Shown: positions 10,054 to 17,921 of the stretch, in pieces
How the letters are laid out: every line of letters starts with the position of its first letter
How positions within the stretch are numbered: the stretch's first letter is position 1
Origin: an uncultured Prevotella sp.
GTDB taxonomy: Bacteria; Bacteroidota; Bacteroidia; Bacteroidales; Bacteroidaceae
Length of the DNA stretch: 35,497 nt
Direction of reading: 5' to 3'
Assembly (NCBI GenBank): GCA_900557255.1
Contig: USSA01000009.1
Location: 1 to 35,497, forward strand
Translations under genes and position numbers: made by a program
Notes under the pieces: generated by a model
Database searches by the model: none
What the model was told of the DNA's origin: nothing
The model's input: only the letters and a program-made list of their open reading frames with translations

Positions 10054-11082
10054 TCATTTATTATTGTTATGTTTTGCCTTACCTTCATGCTGCAAATAGA
10101 ACAATTGCTTCTGGAGTTCTATCTCCGTGCGAAGCTGTTCTTCTGTCGGCAGATAAGTCTTGTACTTTGTTGCAAAGAGATGGCCATTATCTTTGAGGAT
10201 GGAATAACGTGCAATATCCTTGCTCGTCTCAGAACAAAGCACGATGCCGATGGTTGGATTGTCGCCTTCCGTATGCTTCAACTCATCATACATACGGACA
10301 TACATATCCATCTGTCCCACATCCTGATGGGTGATCGCACCAAGTTTCAAGTCTATGAGGACATAACATTTCAGCACGACATTATAGAACACAAGGTCAA
10401 TGAAATAATCCTGTGTATCTGTGCGTACCAACTGCTGGCGTCCCATGAAAGCAAAGCCTCTTCCCATCTCCATCATAAACTCCTGCAGGTGGGTGATGAT
10501 AGCAGACTCCAACTCTTCCTCAGAATAAGAATCATCCTGCTTGAAGCCTAAGAACTCTGCCACAACAGGGCTTTTTAATAGTTCAAACTGATGTGGTTCA
10601 GTCTCTGTCATAGGAAGCGAAGGCTGCACAAAATGACGCTCAAAGTACTGAGTGGAAATGTTGCGGTCGAGCGTACGCACGCTCCACATTTCCTTTGAAG
10701 CCATTTCGAGATACCAACGAATGGCAGTAGAGTCTTCCACACGAAGAACTTTTGTTATATGTGTCCAAGTAAGATTTTGCAATCGCGATTGCAAAATTCG
10801 TATATCATTGATTGTCAAGTAGAATTGGCGGAAATAAGCCAAATTTCTTTTGCTAAATTCTTTACCATATTGATGTGTCAATTGCTCAGATAATTGCGCA
10901 ATGATCTGAGCCCCATACTCAGCACGTGCCTCACCATTCTGTTCTTCTTCCACGATGCGTCGCCCTATGTTCCAATAGGTCTCTATCATCTTATGATTGA
11001 CGGAGGCATAAGCTTCCTTCCTGCCTTGCTCTATGATGGAACAGACATCAGTATATAGTCTTGTATTTGTCAATTCATCCAT
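10054..11082 (-). CDS. DUF1016 (YhcG-type) PD-(D/E)XK nuclease domain protein
   Basis: A 342-residue protein of the DUF1016 family, which is common in type I restriction loci of Bacteroidota. The N-terminal domain (about 1-150) contains MIETYWNIGRRIVEEEQ and FSKRNLAYFRQFY, typical of the helical DUF1016 N-domain. The C-terminal domain (about 170-330) carries a PD-(D/E)XK core: YFIDLVFYN (D229) and, after a beta strand, LIDLKLG (D244, K246), followed by QMDMYV. Length is normal. Its start follows the stop of the 44-codon ORF by 3 bp, and the hsdS remnant begins 16 bp after its end. It is predicted to be a DNA-cleaving or DNA-binding accessory factor; the biochemical role of the family is not settled. 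It appears intact. Confidence 0.9.
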   Translation of the reverse strand: MDELTNTRLYTDVCSIIEQGRKEAYASVNHKMIETYWNIGRRIVEEEQNGEARAEYGAQIIAQLSEQLTHQYGKEFSKRNLAYFRQFYLTINDIRILQSRLQNLTWTHITKVLRVEDSTAIRWYLEMASKEMWSVRTLDRNISTQYFERHFVQPSLPMTETEPHQFELLKSPVVAEFLGFKQDDSYSEEELESAIITHLQEFMMEMGRGFAFMGRQQLVRTDTQDYFIDLVFYNVVLKCYVLIDLKLGAITHQDVGQMDMYVRMYDELKHTEGDNPTIGIVLCSETSKDIARYSILKDNGHLFATKYKTYLPTEEQLRTEIELQKQLFYLQHEGKAKHNNNK

Positions 11083-11085
11083 AAC

Positions 11086-11220
11086 TTAATCTCCCATGTT
11101 TATCAGTTCTGTCAAACCCTTGATAGCATACTCATCGCCTGTAAGCAAGCTTACGAGTGATGACAATTCACTCTGCGCAGCCGCCATCTCAGTTCCTATA
11201 TTGCAGGGCGTTCCGCCCAT
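11086..11220 (-). CDS. Small 44-codon ORF ahead of the DUF1016 gene, unassigned
   Basis: An ATG at 11220 opens a frame whose C-terminal part (EMAAAQSELSSLVSLLTGDE, then YAIKGLTELINMGD) reads like a natural helical protein end. Its TAA lies 3 bp before the DUF1016 ATG, so the two may be translationally coupled. A stop codon precedes the ATG closely. The segment could be a real small protein or the C-terminal tail of a deleted gene, for example another restriction-modification subunit, which the hsdS fragment downstream would fit. I do not recognise the family. Confidence 0.35.
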   Translation of the reverse strand: MGGTPCNIGTEMAAAQSELSSLVSLLTGDEYAIKGLTELINMGD

Positions 11221-11281
11221 CTCTTAAATATATAGTCGATAATTTTTCTTCCATAACTCTTCATTATTATAGTTTTTGCTG

Positions 11282-11313
11282 CAAATTTACGATTTAATTG
11301 TGAAACAACCAAA
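11282..11313 (-). promoter_or_regulatory. Bacteroidota-type promoter for the left defence cluster
   Basis: On the minus strand a -33-like TTTG (11310-11313) is followed after 20 bp by TAAATTTG (11282-11289), matching TAnnTTTG. Transcription would start near 11275 and run into the 44-codon ORF, the DUF1016 gene and the genes beyond. Confidence 0.65.
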
Positions 11314-11336
11314 GTTTTCACTTCTTTTTTATTCAA

Positions 11337-11384
11337 ATAAAAAATCCCTGCCATAGGAAGCCTTTCCTACAGCAGGGATTTTTC
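11337..11384. terminator. Hairpin terminator between carB and the defence cluster
   Basis: Near-perfect stem: AATCCCTGC pairs with GCAGGGATT (outer arms about 11341-11351 and 11372-11382). An inner stem TAGGAA/TTCCTA has a four-base loop. A and T runs flank both arms, so it can work in either direction. It lies downstream of carB and just upstream of the defence-cluster promoter, insulating the two. Confidence 0.85.
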
Positions 11385-11407
11385 TATTGGGAATCATCAA
11401 GAATGAC

Positions 11408-11449
11408 TTAACTGTCAATTCTTAACTATTAACTGTCAATTCTTAATCA
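11408..11449. repeat. 21-bp tandem repeat, two copies
   Basis: Two adjacent units of TTAACTGTCAATTCTTAA plus three more bases (11408-11428 and 11429-11449), differing at two positions. They sit between the carB stop and its terminator, so any RNA effect would be on the carB 3' untranslated end. Confidence 0.8.
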
Positions 11450-11470
11450 CTAATAAATAATCACTAAACA

Positions 11471-14400
11471 TTATTTATACTCTCCCCAAGCCTTGATATC
11501 GATATCCTCGAGCTTGGTAGTGCAGAATGCATAGATGAAGGCACTCGCCAGACGGCTGTTGGTAATCAATGGCACGTTCAGGTCGATAGCGGCACGGCGA
11601 ATCTTGTAACCATTGCTCAACTCACTGCTGGTCAAGTTCTTTGGAATATTCACTACCATATCAATCTCATGGTTGTGGAGCATCTCCAAAGCCTTAGGTG
11701 CACCGCCTTCTGCCTCCTCTGATGGCCAGAGCACACGGGTGTTCTCAATGCCATTCTCGGTGAGGAACTTGCTACTACCACCAGTTGCAAACAGCTTGTA
11801 GCCATGCTTAACCAACATCTGGGCAGCATCGAGCAAATCTACCTTCTGCTTGGCAGAACCAGTAGAAAGCAGGATGTTCTTGGCTGGAATGCGATGACCC
11901 ACAGAAAGCATACTCTTCAAAAGTGCTGTAGATGTATCGTCGCCCAAGCAACCTACCTCACCGGTACTGCTCATATCCACACCCAATACTGGGTCCGCCT
12001 TCTGCAAACGGTTGAAGCTGAACTGAGATGCCTTGATACCTACATAGTCGAGATCGAAGAGGTTCTTGTGTGGCTTCTCTACTGGCAAACCGAGCATTAC
12101 TCGGGTAGCCAACTCGATGAGGTTGATCTTCAATACCTTGCTTACGAATGGGAACGAACGGCTGGCACGAAGGTTACACTCGATAACTAGAATATCATTG
12201 TCACGAGCCATAAACTGAATGTTGAACGGACCGTTGATGTGTAACTCCTTGGCAATCTGACGACCTACTCGCTTCACACGACGAACTGTCTCAACATACA
12301 ACTTCTGAGGAGGGAACTGGATGGTAGCATCACCTGAGTGAACACCGGCAAACTCGATGTGCTCGGAAATTGCATAGGCAATCACCTCGCCATTCTTTGC
12401 CACTGCATCCATCTCAATCTCCTTGGCATGCTCGATAAACTTACTTACTACCACTGGGTGATCCTCACTTACATTGGCAGCCAACTGCAGGAATCGCTTC
12501 AGCTCATCCTCGTTAGAACATACATTCATCGCAGCACCAGAAAGCACGTAGCTAGGACGAACCAATACAGGGAAACCTACACGCTCGATGAAGTTGTCGA
12601 TGTCCTCCATAGAGGTCAGGGCACTCCACTCTGGCTGGTTGATGCCGTTGTTGGTCAACATCTGAGAGAACTTGGCACGGTCCTCAGCGTTATCGATATC
12701 CTTGGCAGCAGTACCCAAGATTGGCACGTTCTGTGCATCCAGATGCATAGCCAGGTTGTTTGGAATCTGACCACCGGTAGATACGATGACGCCATGAGGC
12801 TGCTCCATCTCGATGATATCCATCACACGCTCAAAGGTCAACTCGTCGAAGTAGAGACGGTCGCACATATCGTAGTCGGTAGATACGGTCTCTGGGTTGT
12901 AGTTGATCATCACTGAGCGCCAGCCTTCTTTGCGGATGGTGTTCAATGCCTGAACGCCACACCAGTCGAACTCTACGGAAGAACCGATGCGGTAAGCACC
13001 TGAACCGAGTACGATGATGGAACGGTGATCGTTCTCGAAGGTGATGTCGCTCTTCACGCCAGCGTAAGTTACATAGAGGTAGTTGGTCTGAGCAGGATAC
13101 TCTGCTGCCAGGGTATCAATCTGCTTCACTACAGGCAGGATGCCATAGCTCTTGCGCTTGTTGCGAACCAGAAGGGCTGCCTTGTGCATGTTGCCCAACT
13201 CCTGCTCCAAGCCCACGGCACGGGCTATCTGGAAGTCGGTAAAACCGTAAACCTTAGCGGTACGGAGCAAATCCTGGTCAAGAGTATTGATGTTGCACTT
13301 CTTCATCGCCTCGTCGATGTCGATGATGTGCTTCAACTTCTCAAGGAACCACCTGTCAATCTTGGTCAAGTCGTGAATCTGATCTACGGTATAGCCCTTG
13401 TGCATTGCCTTTGAAATCACGAACACACGCTTATCTGTTGGCTCTCGCAAAGCTGCATCGATATCGTCGATTTCAAGTTCCTTGTTCTCTACGAAACCGT
13501 GCATGCCCTGACCAATCATACGAAGACCCTTCTGGATGGCCTCCTCGAAGTTGCGGCCGATGGCCATTACCTCACCTACTGACTTCATAGATGAACCCAA
13601 CTCCTTATCTACGCCACGGAACTTAGACAAGTCCCAACGTGGAATCTTACAAACCACGTAATCCAATGCTGGCTCGAAGAAAGCTGATGTAGTCTTGGTA
13701 ACAGAGTTCTTCAACTCGAACAGACCGTAGCCCATACCGAGCTTGGCTGCAACGAAGGCAAGAGGATAACCGGTAGCCTTAGATGCCAAGGCTGATGAAC
13801 GGCTCAAGCGGGCATTCACCTCGATTACACGATAATCCTCGCTCTTAGGGTCGAAGGCATACTGCACGTTACACTCACCCACGATTCCGATGTGACGGAT
13901 AATCTTGATGGCAAGGGCACGGAGCTTATGATACTCAGAATTGCTCAGGGTCTGAGATGGAGCGATGACGATACTCTCACCAGTATGGATTCCCAGTGGG
14001 TCGAAGTTCTCCATGTTACAAACTGTGATACAGTTGTCGTAACGGTCGCGAACCACCTCATACTCTATCTCTTTCCAGCCCTTCAAACTCTTCTCTACCA
14101 ATACCTGTGGAGAGAAAGAGAAAGCCTTCTCAGCGAGTTTGTTCAGCTCCTCCTCGTTGTCTGCGAAACCGGAACCGAGTCCACCCAAGGCGTAAGCAGC
14201 ACGGATGATGACAGGATAGCCGAGCTCAGCAGCAGCCTTGCGGGTCTGCTCGATGTTCTCGCAAGCCTCACTCTTGATGGTCTTCACGTTGATTTCATCC
14301 AGCTTCTCTACGAAGAGCTCACGGTCCTCAGTATCCATGATAGCCTGAACTGGAGTACCCAATACCTTGACATTATATTTCTCCAGGATGCCCTGGCGAT

Positions 14401-14704
14401 AGAGTTCCACACCACAGTTGAGGGCAGTCTGACCACCGAAGCTGAGGAGGATACCGTCTGGCTTCTCCTTCTGAATGACACGCTCTACGAAGTATGGCTG
14501 CACTGGCAGGAAGTAAATCTGGTCGGCAACACCTTCTGATGTCTGTACGGTTGCGATATTCGGGTTGATGAGCACAGTCTCGACACCTTCCTCGCGCAAT
14601 GCCTTCAGGGCCTGCGAACCTGAGTAGTCGAACTCACCTGCTTCACCAATCTTCAAGGCTCCAGAACCTAAGAGGAGCACCTTCTTTATATTTTCGTCTT
14701 TCAT
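11471..14704 (-). CDS. carB: Carbamoyl-phosphate synthase large subunit
   Basis: Makes carbamoyl phosphate from bicarbonate, ammonia channelled from the small subunit, and two ATP, feeding pyrimidine and arginine synthesis. The 1077-residue length is normal. The two homologous halves are clear: LLLGSGALKIGEAGEFDYSG near the N-terminus and IIVLGSGAYRIGSSVEFDW near 560, each starting an ATP-grasp unit. The metal/ATP-binding segments are also present (VIEVNARLSRSSALASKATG in the first half, VIECNLRASRSFPFVSKV in the second). The last 140 residues form the allosteric MGS-like domain (LLSTGSAKQKVDLLDAA, then LFATGGSS). The gene lies 61 bp downstream of carA in the same direction, so the subunits are very likely co-expressed. 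Confidence 0.98.
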   Translation of the reverse strand: MKDENIKKVLLLGSGALKIGEAGEFDYSGSQALKALREEGVETVLINPNIATVQTSEGVADQIYFLPVQPYFVERVIQKEKPDGILLSFGGQTALNCGVELYRQGILEKYNVKVLGTPVQAIMDTEDRELFVEKLDEINVKTIKSEACENIEQTRKAAAELGYPVIIRAAYALGGLGSGFADNEEELNKLAEKAFSFSPQVLVEKSLKGWKEIEYEVVRDRYDNCITVCNMENFDPLGIHTGESIVIAPSQTLSNSEYHKLRALAIKIIRHIGIVGECNVQYAFDPKSEDYRVIEVNARLSRSSALASKATGYPLAFVAAKLGMGYGLFELKNSVTKTTSAFFEPALDYVVCKIPRWDLSKFRGVDKELGSSMKSVGEVMAIGRNFEEAIQKGLRMIGQGMHGFVENKELEIDDIDAALREPTDKRVFVISKAMHKGYTVDQIHDLTKIDRWFLEKLKHIIDIDEAMKKCNINTLDQDLLRTAKVYGFTDFQIARAVGLEQELGNMHKAALLVRNKRKSYGILPVVKQIDTLAAEYPAQTNYLYVTYAGVKSDITFENDHRSIIVLGSGAYRIGSSVEFDWCGVQALNTIRKEGWRSVMINYNPETVSTDYDMCDRLYFDELTFERVMDIIEMEQPHGVIVSTGGQIPNNLAMHLDAQNVPILGTAAKDIDNAEDRAKFSQMLTNNGINQPEWSALTSMEDIDNFIERVGFPVLVRPSYVLSGAAMNVCSNEDELKRFLQLAANVSEDHPVVVSKFIEHAKEIEMDAVAKNGEVIAYAISEHIEFAGVHSGDATIQFPPQKLYVETVRRVKRVGRQIAKELHINGPFNIQFMARDNDILVIECNLRASRSFPFVSKVLKINLIELATRVMLGLPVEKPHKNLFDLDYVGIKASQFSFNRLQKADPVLGVDMSSTGEVGCLGDDTSTALLKSMLSVGHRIPAKNILLSTGSAKQKVDLLDAAQMLVKHGYKLFATGGSSKFLTENGIENTRVLWPSEEAEGGAPKALEMLHNHEIDMVVNIPKNLTSSELSNGYKIRRAAIDLNVPLITNSRLASAFIYAFCTTKLEDIDIKAWGEYK

Positions 14705-14733
14705 TATTTTCCTAAATTACAATAAAATCATTC

Positions 14734-14768
14734 GAATTCTTCACTCTTCGTTCTTCACTCTTCACTTA
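14734..14768. repeat. 35-bp GAAGA-rich intergenic element, copy 1
   Basis: On the minus strand it begins with the TAA stop of carA and continues as purine-rich GTGAAGAGTGAAGAA-type sequence. A second copy at 15886-15920 differs at one base and likewise begins at a stop codon, that of the purF-like gene. Function unknown. Confidence 0.85.
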
Positions 14769-15851
14769 CTTGAGTGTTTCTACAAACTTATCAAACATGA
14801 ACTCTGTATCCACAGGGCCTGAGCAAGCCTCTGGGTGGAACTGGCTTGAGAACCAAGGGTTCACCTTGTGGCGGATACCCTCGTTAGAGCCATCATTCAT
14901 ATTTACAAAGAGCTCCTCCCAATCGTTGCCCAATGTCTTGGCATCAACGGCATAACCATGGTTCTGAGAGGTGATGTAGCAATTGTTGGTTCCTACCATG
15001 CGCACTGGCTGGTTGTGTGAACGGTGACCATACTTCAACTTGTAGATAGTAGCACCGGCTGCCTTAGAAAGCAACTGGTTACCCATACAGATACCGCAGA
15101 TAGGCTTGCGACTCTGGCTAATCTGCTTGCGAATAATGTTTACTGCATCCTCACACATATCCGGGTCGCCAGGGCCATTGGCCAGGAACAGTCCGTCGAA
15201 ATCCATATCGGTGTAATCGTAATTCCAAGGCACACGGATCACCTCAACGCCTCTGTTGATAAGGCAACGGATGATGTTTGCCTTCACACCGCAGTCAACG
15301 AGAACCACCTTCTTGCCGGCACCCTCGTTATAACGGATAATTTCCTTGCAGCTTACCTGGTCAACAAAGTTTACACCCTCATAGTTAGCCTCAGGAATGT
15401 TGTCAGGCTCATCATCAAAGAGAATCTTACCCATCATCACACCATGTTCACGAAGCACCTTAGTCAACTCACGGGTATCAATGCCTGTGATTCCTGGCAC
15501 TTTCTCACGCTTCAACCAGTCGGCAAGACTCTCTACAGCATTCCAGTGGCTGTACTGCTCGCTGTAATCATTCACGATGATGGCAGAAGCATAAATTTTG
15601 TCACTCTCCATGAAGGTTGGCAAACCGTTCTCCTCGAAAGTAAATGGTGGCACACCATAGTTGCCCACGAGAGGGAATGTAAGTGTCATCAACTGACCGG
15701 CATAAGAAGGGTCGGTCAAACTCTCTGGATATCCCATCATGGCTGTGTTGAACACAACCTCACCCGCTACAGGAGCGTCATATCCAAAAGATTTGCCATG
15801 GAACTGGGTTCCATCGCTCAAAACTAAGGTTACTTTTTTCATATCTGACAT
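14766..15851 (-). CDS. carA: Carbamoyl-phosphate synthase small (glutaminase) subunit
   Basis: Hydrolyses glutamine and delivers ammonia to CarB. The N-terminal domain is recognisable (LVLSDGTQFHGKSFGYDAPV, GEVVFNTAMMGYPESLTDPS). The C-terminal class I glutamine amidotransferase domain has the nucleophile cysteine in CGICMGNQLL and the catalytic His/Glu in SQFHPEACSGP. At 361 residues it is slightly shorter than many CarA proteins but complete. The chosen ATG gives MSDMKKVTL; the internal ATG three codons later is an alternative. It is followed by carB after 61 bp and preceded by the purF-like gene after 66 bp, all on one strand. Confidence 0.97.
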   Translation of the reverse strand: MSDMKKVTLVLSDGTQFHGKSFGYDAPVAGEVVFNTAMMGYPESLTDPSYAGQLMTLTFPLVGNYGVPPFTFEENGLPTFMESDKIYASAIIVNDYSEQYSHWNAVESLADWLKREKVPGITGIDTRELTKVLREHGVMMGKILFDDEPDNIPEANYEGVNFVDQVSCKEIIRYNEGAGKKVVLVDCGVKANIIRCLINRGVEVIRVPWNYDYTDMDFDGLFLANGPGDPDMCEDAVNIIRKQISQSRKPICGICMGNQLLSKAAGATIYKLKYGHRSHNQPVRMVGTNNCYITSQNHGYAVDAKTLGNDWEELFVNMNDGSNEGIRHKVNPWFSSQFHPEACSGPVDTEFMFDKFVETLK

Positions 15852-15885
15852 TTGATTCTTTTATTTCATACTTATAAGAGCAAAT

Positions 15886-15920
15886 GAATTCTTCACTCTT
15901 CGTTCTTCTCTCTTCACTTA
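15886..15920. repeat. 35-bp GAAGA-rich intergenic element, copy 2
   Basis: Matches the element at 14734-14768 at 34 of 35 positions. On the minus strand it starts exactly at the TAA stop of the purF-like gene and runs into the spacer before carA in transcript order reversed, that is, just after the upstream gene ends. The repeat lies in equivalent positions after two consecutive cistrons. Confidence 0.85.
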
Positions 15921-17801
15921 TTTATGATAAACGTTTTCGATGTAGTTTACAAACGACTGGTTGCAGAGTTTCGTGCCTCCTGGGGTTGGATAATGACCGG
16001 TGAAATACCAGTCGCCCTTGTGGTTTGGAATCGCCTCGCGCAAGCCCTCGATGCTTTGGAACACGAGCTGGATAGGAGTGGTCATGCCTTCCGGACGGAG
16101 CATCTCTACTATCTTTTCGTTGATTTCCTCGATGGTGAATGGCTTGTAGATGGCACGAACCGGGTTCACTTGCTCCTCCTTCGGCTTGGCAAGTTCTGCC
16201 TTGCATGCCTCGTAGGTCTGCTCGATGAGGTCCTCCATCTTGCGCTCTTTCAGCAGCTGGATGGCAGCACGGAACACGCAGAACTCTTCCAGTCTTGCCA
16301 TATCGATGCCGTAGTAATCCGGATATCGGATCTGAGGGGCACTGGAAACCACTACAATCTTCTTAGGATGCAGACGGTCGAGGATGCGGAGAATACTCTC
16401 CTTCAGGGTAGTACCACGCACGATACTATCATCGATAATGACAAGATTATCCACATTCGGCTCGATGCTTCCGTAGGTTACATCATACACGTGGCTCGCC
16501 AGGTCGTTACGACTGTTGCCCTCGGTGATGAAGGTACGGAGTTTGATATCCTTCCATGCTATCTTTTCTGAGCGGACGAAGTCGCCGAGGATTTCGTATA
16601 ATTCTTCTTTTGATGGAACATGGTCGAGGTTGGCAATCTGCTCAATCTTGGTCTCATTAAGATACTTCTTGAAACCGCTCAACATGCCATAGTAAGCCAC
16701 CTCGGCAGTGTTCGGGATATAGCTGAACACGGTGTGGTCTACATCATAATCCACAGCCTTCAGGATAGGCTGGGTCAACTGCTCGCCCAACTGCTTACGC
16801 TCCTGGTAGATATCCTTGTCGGAACCACGACTGAAGTAGATGCGCTCGAATGAGCAGGCAGAATCACCCTTCTGCTCCATGATGCGCTCGATGCTGCACT
16901 CTCCGTTCTTCTTCACGAGAAGCGCCATGCCCGGCATCAGTTCCTGCACTTCCTCTGCCTCCAGGTCGAAGGTGGTCTGGAGTACAGGGCGCTCGCTGGC
17001 TACTACCACGATTTCATCGTTCTTGTAATAGAACGCAGGACGGATGCCCCAAGGGTCGCGCATAGAGAACATCTCGCCCGAACCGGTGATACCGCAAACC
17101 ACATAACCGCCATCAAAGTTCTTCATCGTGGTCTTGAGTACATTGCTCATCTTCACGTGGTCTTCTATATAGTTGGTGATATCGGTATTCTGCATCTCCA
17201 TCGCCTTTGCAGCTACGAAGTTGCGCTCCACCTCTCTGTCCAGACGGTGGCCCATCAGTTCAAGCATGATGTAGGTGTCGCTGTAGATGCGAGGACTCTG
17301 GCCCTGCTTGGTAAGTTCCTCGAAGATTTCATCTACGTTGGTCATGTTGAAGTTACCACAAAGGCAGAGGTTCTTCGCCTTCCAGTTGTTACGTCGCAGG
17401 AATGGGTGCACATACTGAATGCCACTCTTTCCGGTGGTACTGTAGCGCAGGTGTCCCATATAAAGTTCGCCTGCAAAAGGCAGTTCCTCTTTAGCGAACT
17501 TTGCATCAGCAAGCTGCTCGGGAGTCAGGCTCTTGAAGTTGGCATTCGCCTTGCCGAAGATTTCGGTCACGGCATTCTTGCCCTCTGCACGCTCACGGAA
17601 CATATACTCATGACCAGGCTTACCGCCCAGTTTGACACAAGCCATACCAGCACCCTCCTGGCCACGGTTGTGCTGCTTCTCCATCATCAGATAGAGTTTG
17701 TTGAGTGCGTACATCCAAGTACCATACTTCTGCTGGTAATACTCCAGTGGCTTGAGCAATCTGATCATTGCTACGCCACACTCATGTTTCAATGGTTCCA
17801 T
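15918..17801 (-). CDS. purF: Amidophosphoribosyltransferase (PurF family, long form)
   Basis: Predicted to transfer amide nitrogen from glutamine to PRPP, the first committed step of purine synthesis. The class II glutaminase domain starts with HECGVA; the candidate N-terminal nucleophile is Cys8, which would need removal of a short leader. RGQEGAGMACV and GHLRYSTTG are further glutaminase motifs. The phosphoribosyltransferase domain carries the PRPP loop VIIDDSIVRGTT (about 451-462). At 627 residues it is longer than the usual 450-510, with extra sequence between the domains and at the C-terminus. I know long versions from Bacteroidota, which may also encode a standard PurF elsewhere. It leads the probable purF-carA-carB operon. 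No clear TAnnTTTG element was found just upstream. Confidence 0.85.
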   Translation of the reverse strand: MEPLKHECGVAMIRLLKPLEYYQQKYGTWMYALNKLYLMMEKQHNRGQEGAGMACVKLGGKPGHEYMFRERAEGKNAVTEIFGKANANFKSLTPEQLADAKFAKEELPFAGELYMGHLRYSTTGKSGIQYVHPFLRRNNWKAKNLCLCGNFNMTNVDEIFEELTKQGQSPRIYSDTYIMLELMGHRLDREVERNFVAAKAMEMQNTDITNYIEDHVKMSNVLKTTMKNFDGGYVVCGITGSGEMFSMRDPWGIRPAFYYKNDEIVVVASERPVLQTTFDLEAEEVQELMPGMALLVKKNGECSIERIMEQKGDSACSFERIYFSRGSDKDIYQERKQLGEQLTQPILKAVDYDVDHTVFSYIPNTAEVAYYGMLSGFKKYLNETKIEQIANLDHVPSKEELYEILGDFVRSEKIAWKDIKLRTFITEGNSRNDLASHVYDVTYGSIEPNVDNLVIIDDSIVRGTTLKESILRILDRLHPKKIVVVSSAPQIRYPDYYGIDMARLEEFCVFRAAIQLLKERKMEDLIEQTYEACKAELAKPKEEQVNPVRAIYKPFTIEEINEKIVEMLRPEGMTTPIQLVFQSIEGLREAIPNHKGDWYFTGHYPTPGGTKLCNQSFVNYIENVYHK

Positions 17802-17816
17802 CTCTCTATTATCCTT

Positions 17817-17846
17817 ATCTTAATTAGTTAAATCTTAATTAGTTAA
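17817..17846. repeat. 15-bp perfect tandem repeat upstream of the purF-like gene
   Basis: Two identical adjacent copies of ATCTTAATTAGTTAA (17817-17831 and 17832-17846). They lie 16-45 bp upstream of the purF-like start codon, in the expected leader or promoter region. They could be a duplicated binding site or a slippage product. Confidence 0.85.
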
Positions 17847-17879
17847 ATTTGAATATACCTATCCGAGGGATACCCCTCC

Positions 17880-17917
17880 AAAAAAAGGGAAACGTCAAGA
17901 AATGACGAATCCCTTTA
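17880..17917 (-). terminator. Terminator of glmS
   Basis: On the minus strand the RNA folds AAGGGA with TCCCTT around an inner CGTCA/TGACG stem (loop TTTCT), followed by a run of seven T. It begins a few bases after the glmS stop codon and separates glmS from the purF-like gene. Confidence 0.85.
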
Positions 17918-17921
17918 TATA

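Noticed and set aside
12338..14539. Several plus-strand ORFs of 129-215 codons opposite carB
   Set aside because: They are antisense to carB, with no start signals or family motifs.
15024..15827. 267-codon plus-strand ORF opposite carA
   Set aside because: Antisense shadow; carA motifs fully explain the region.
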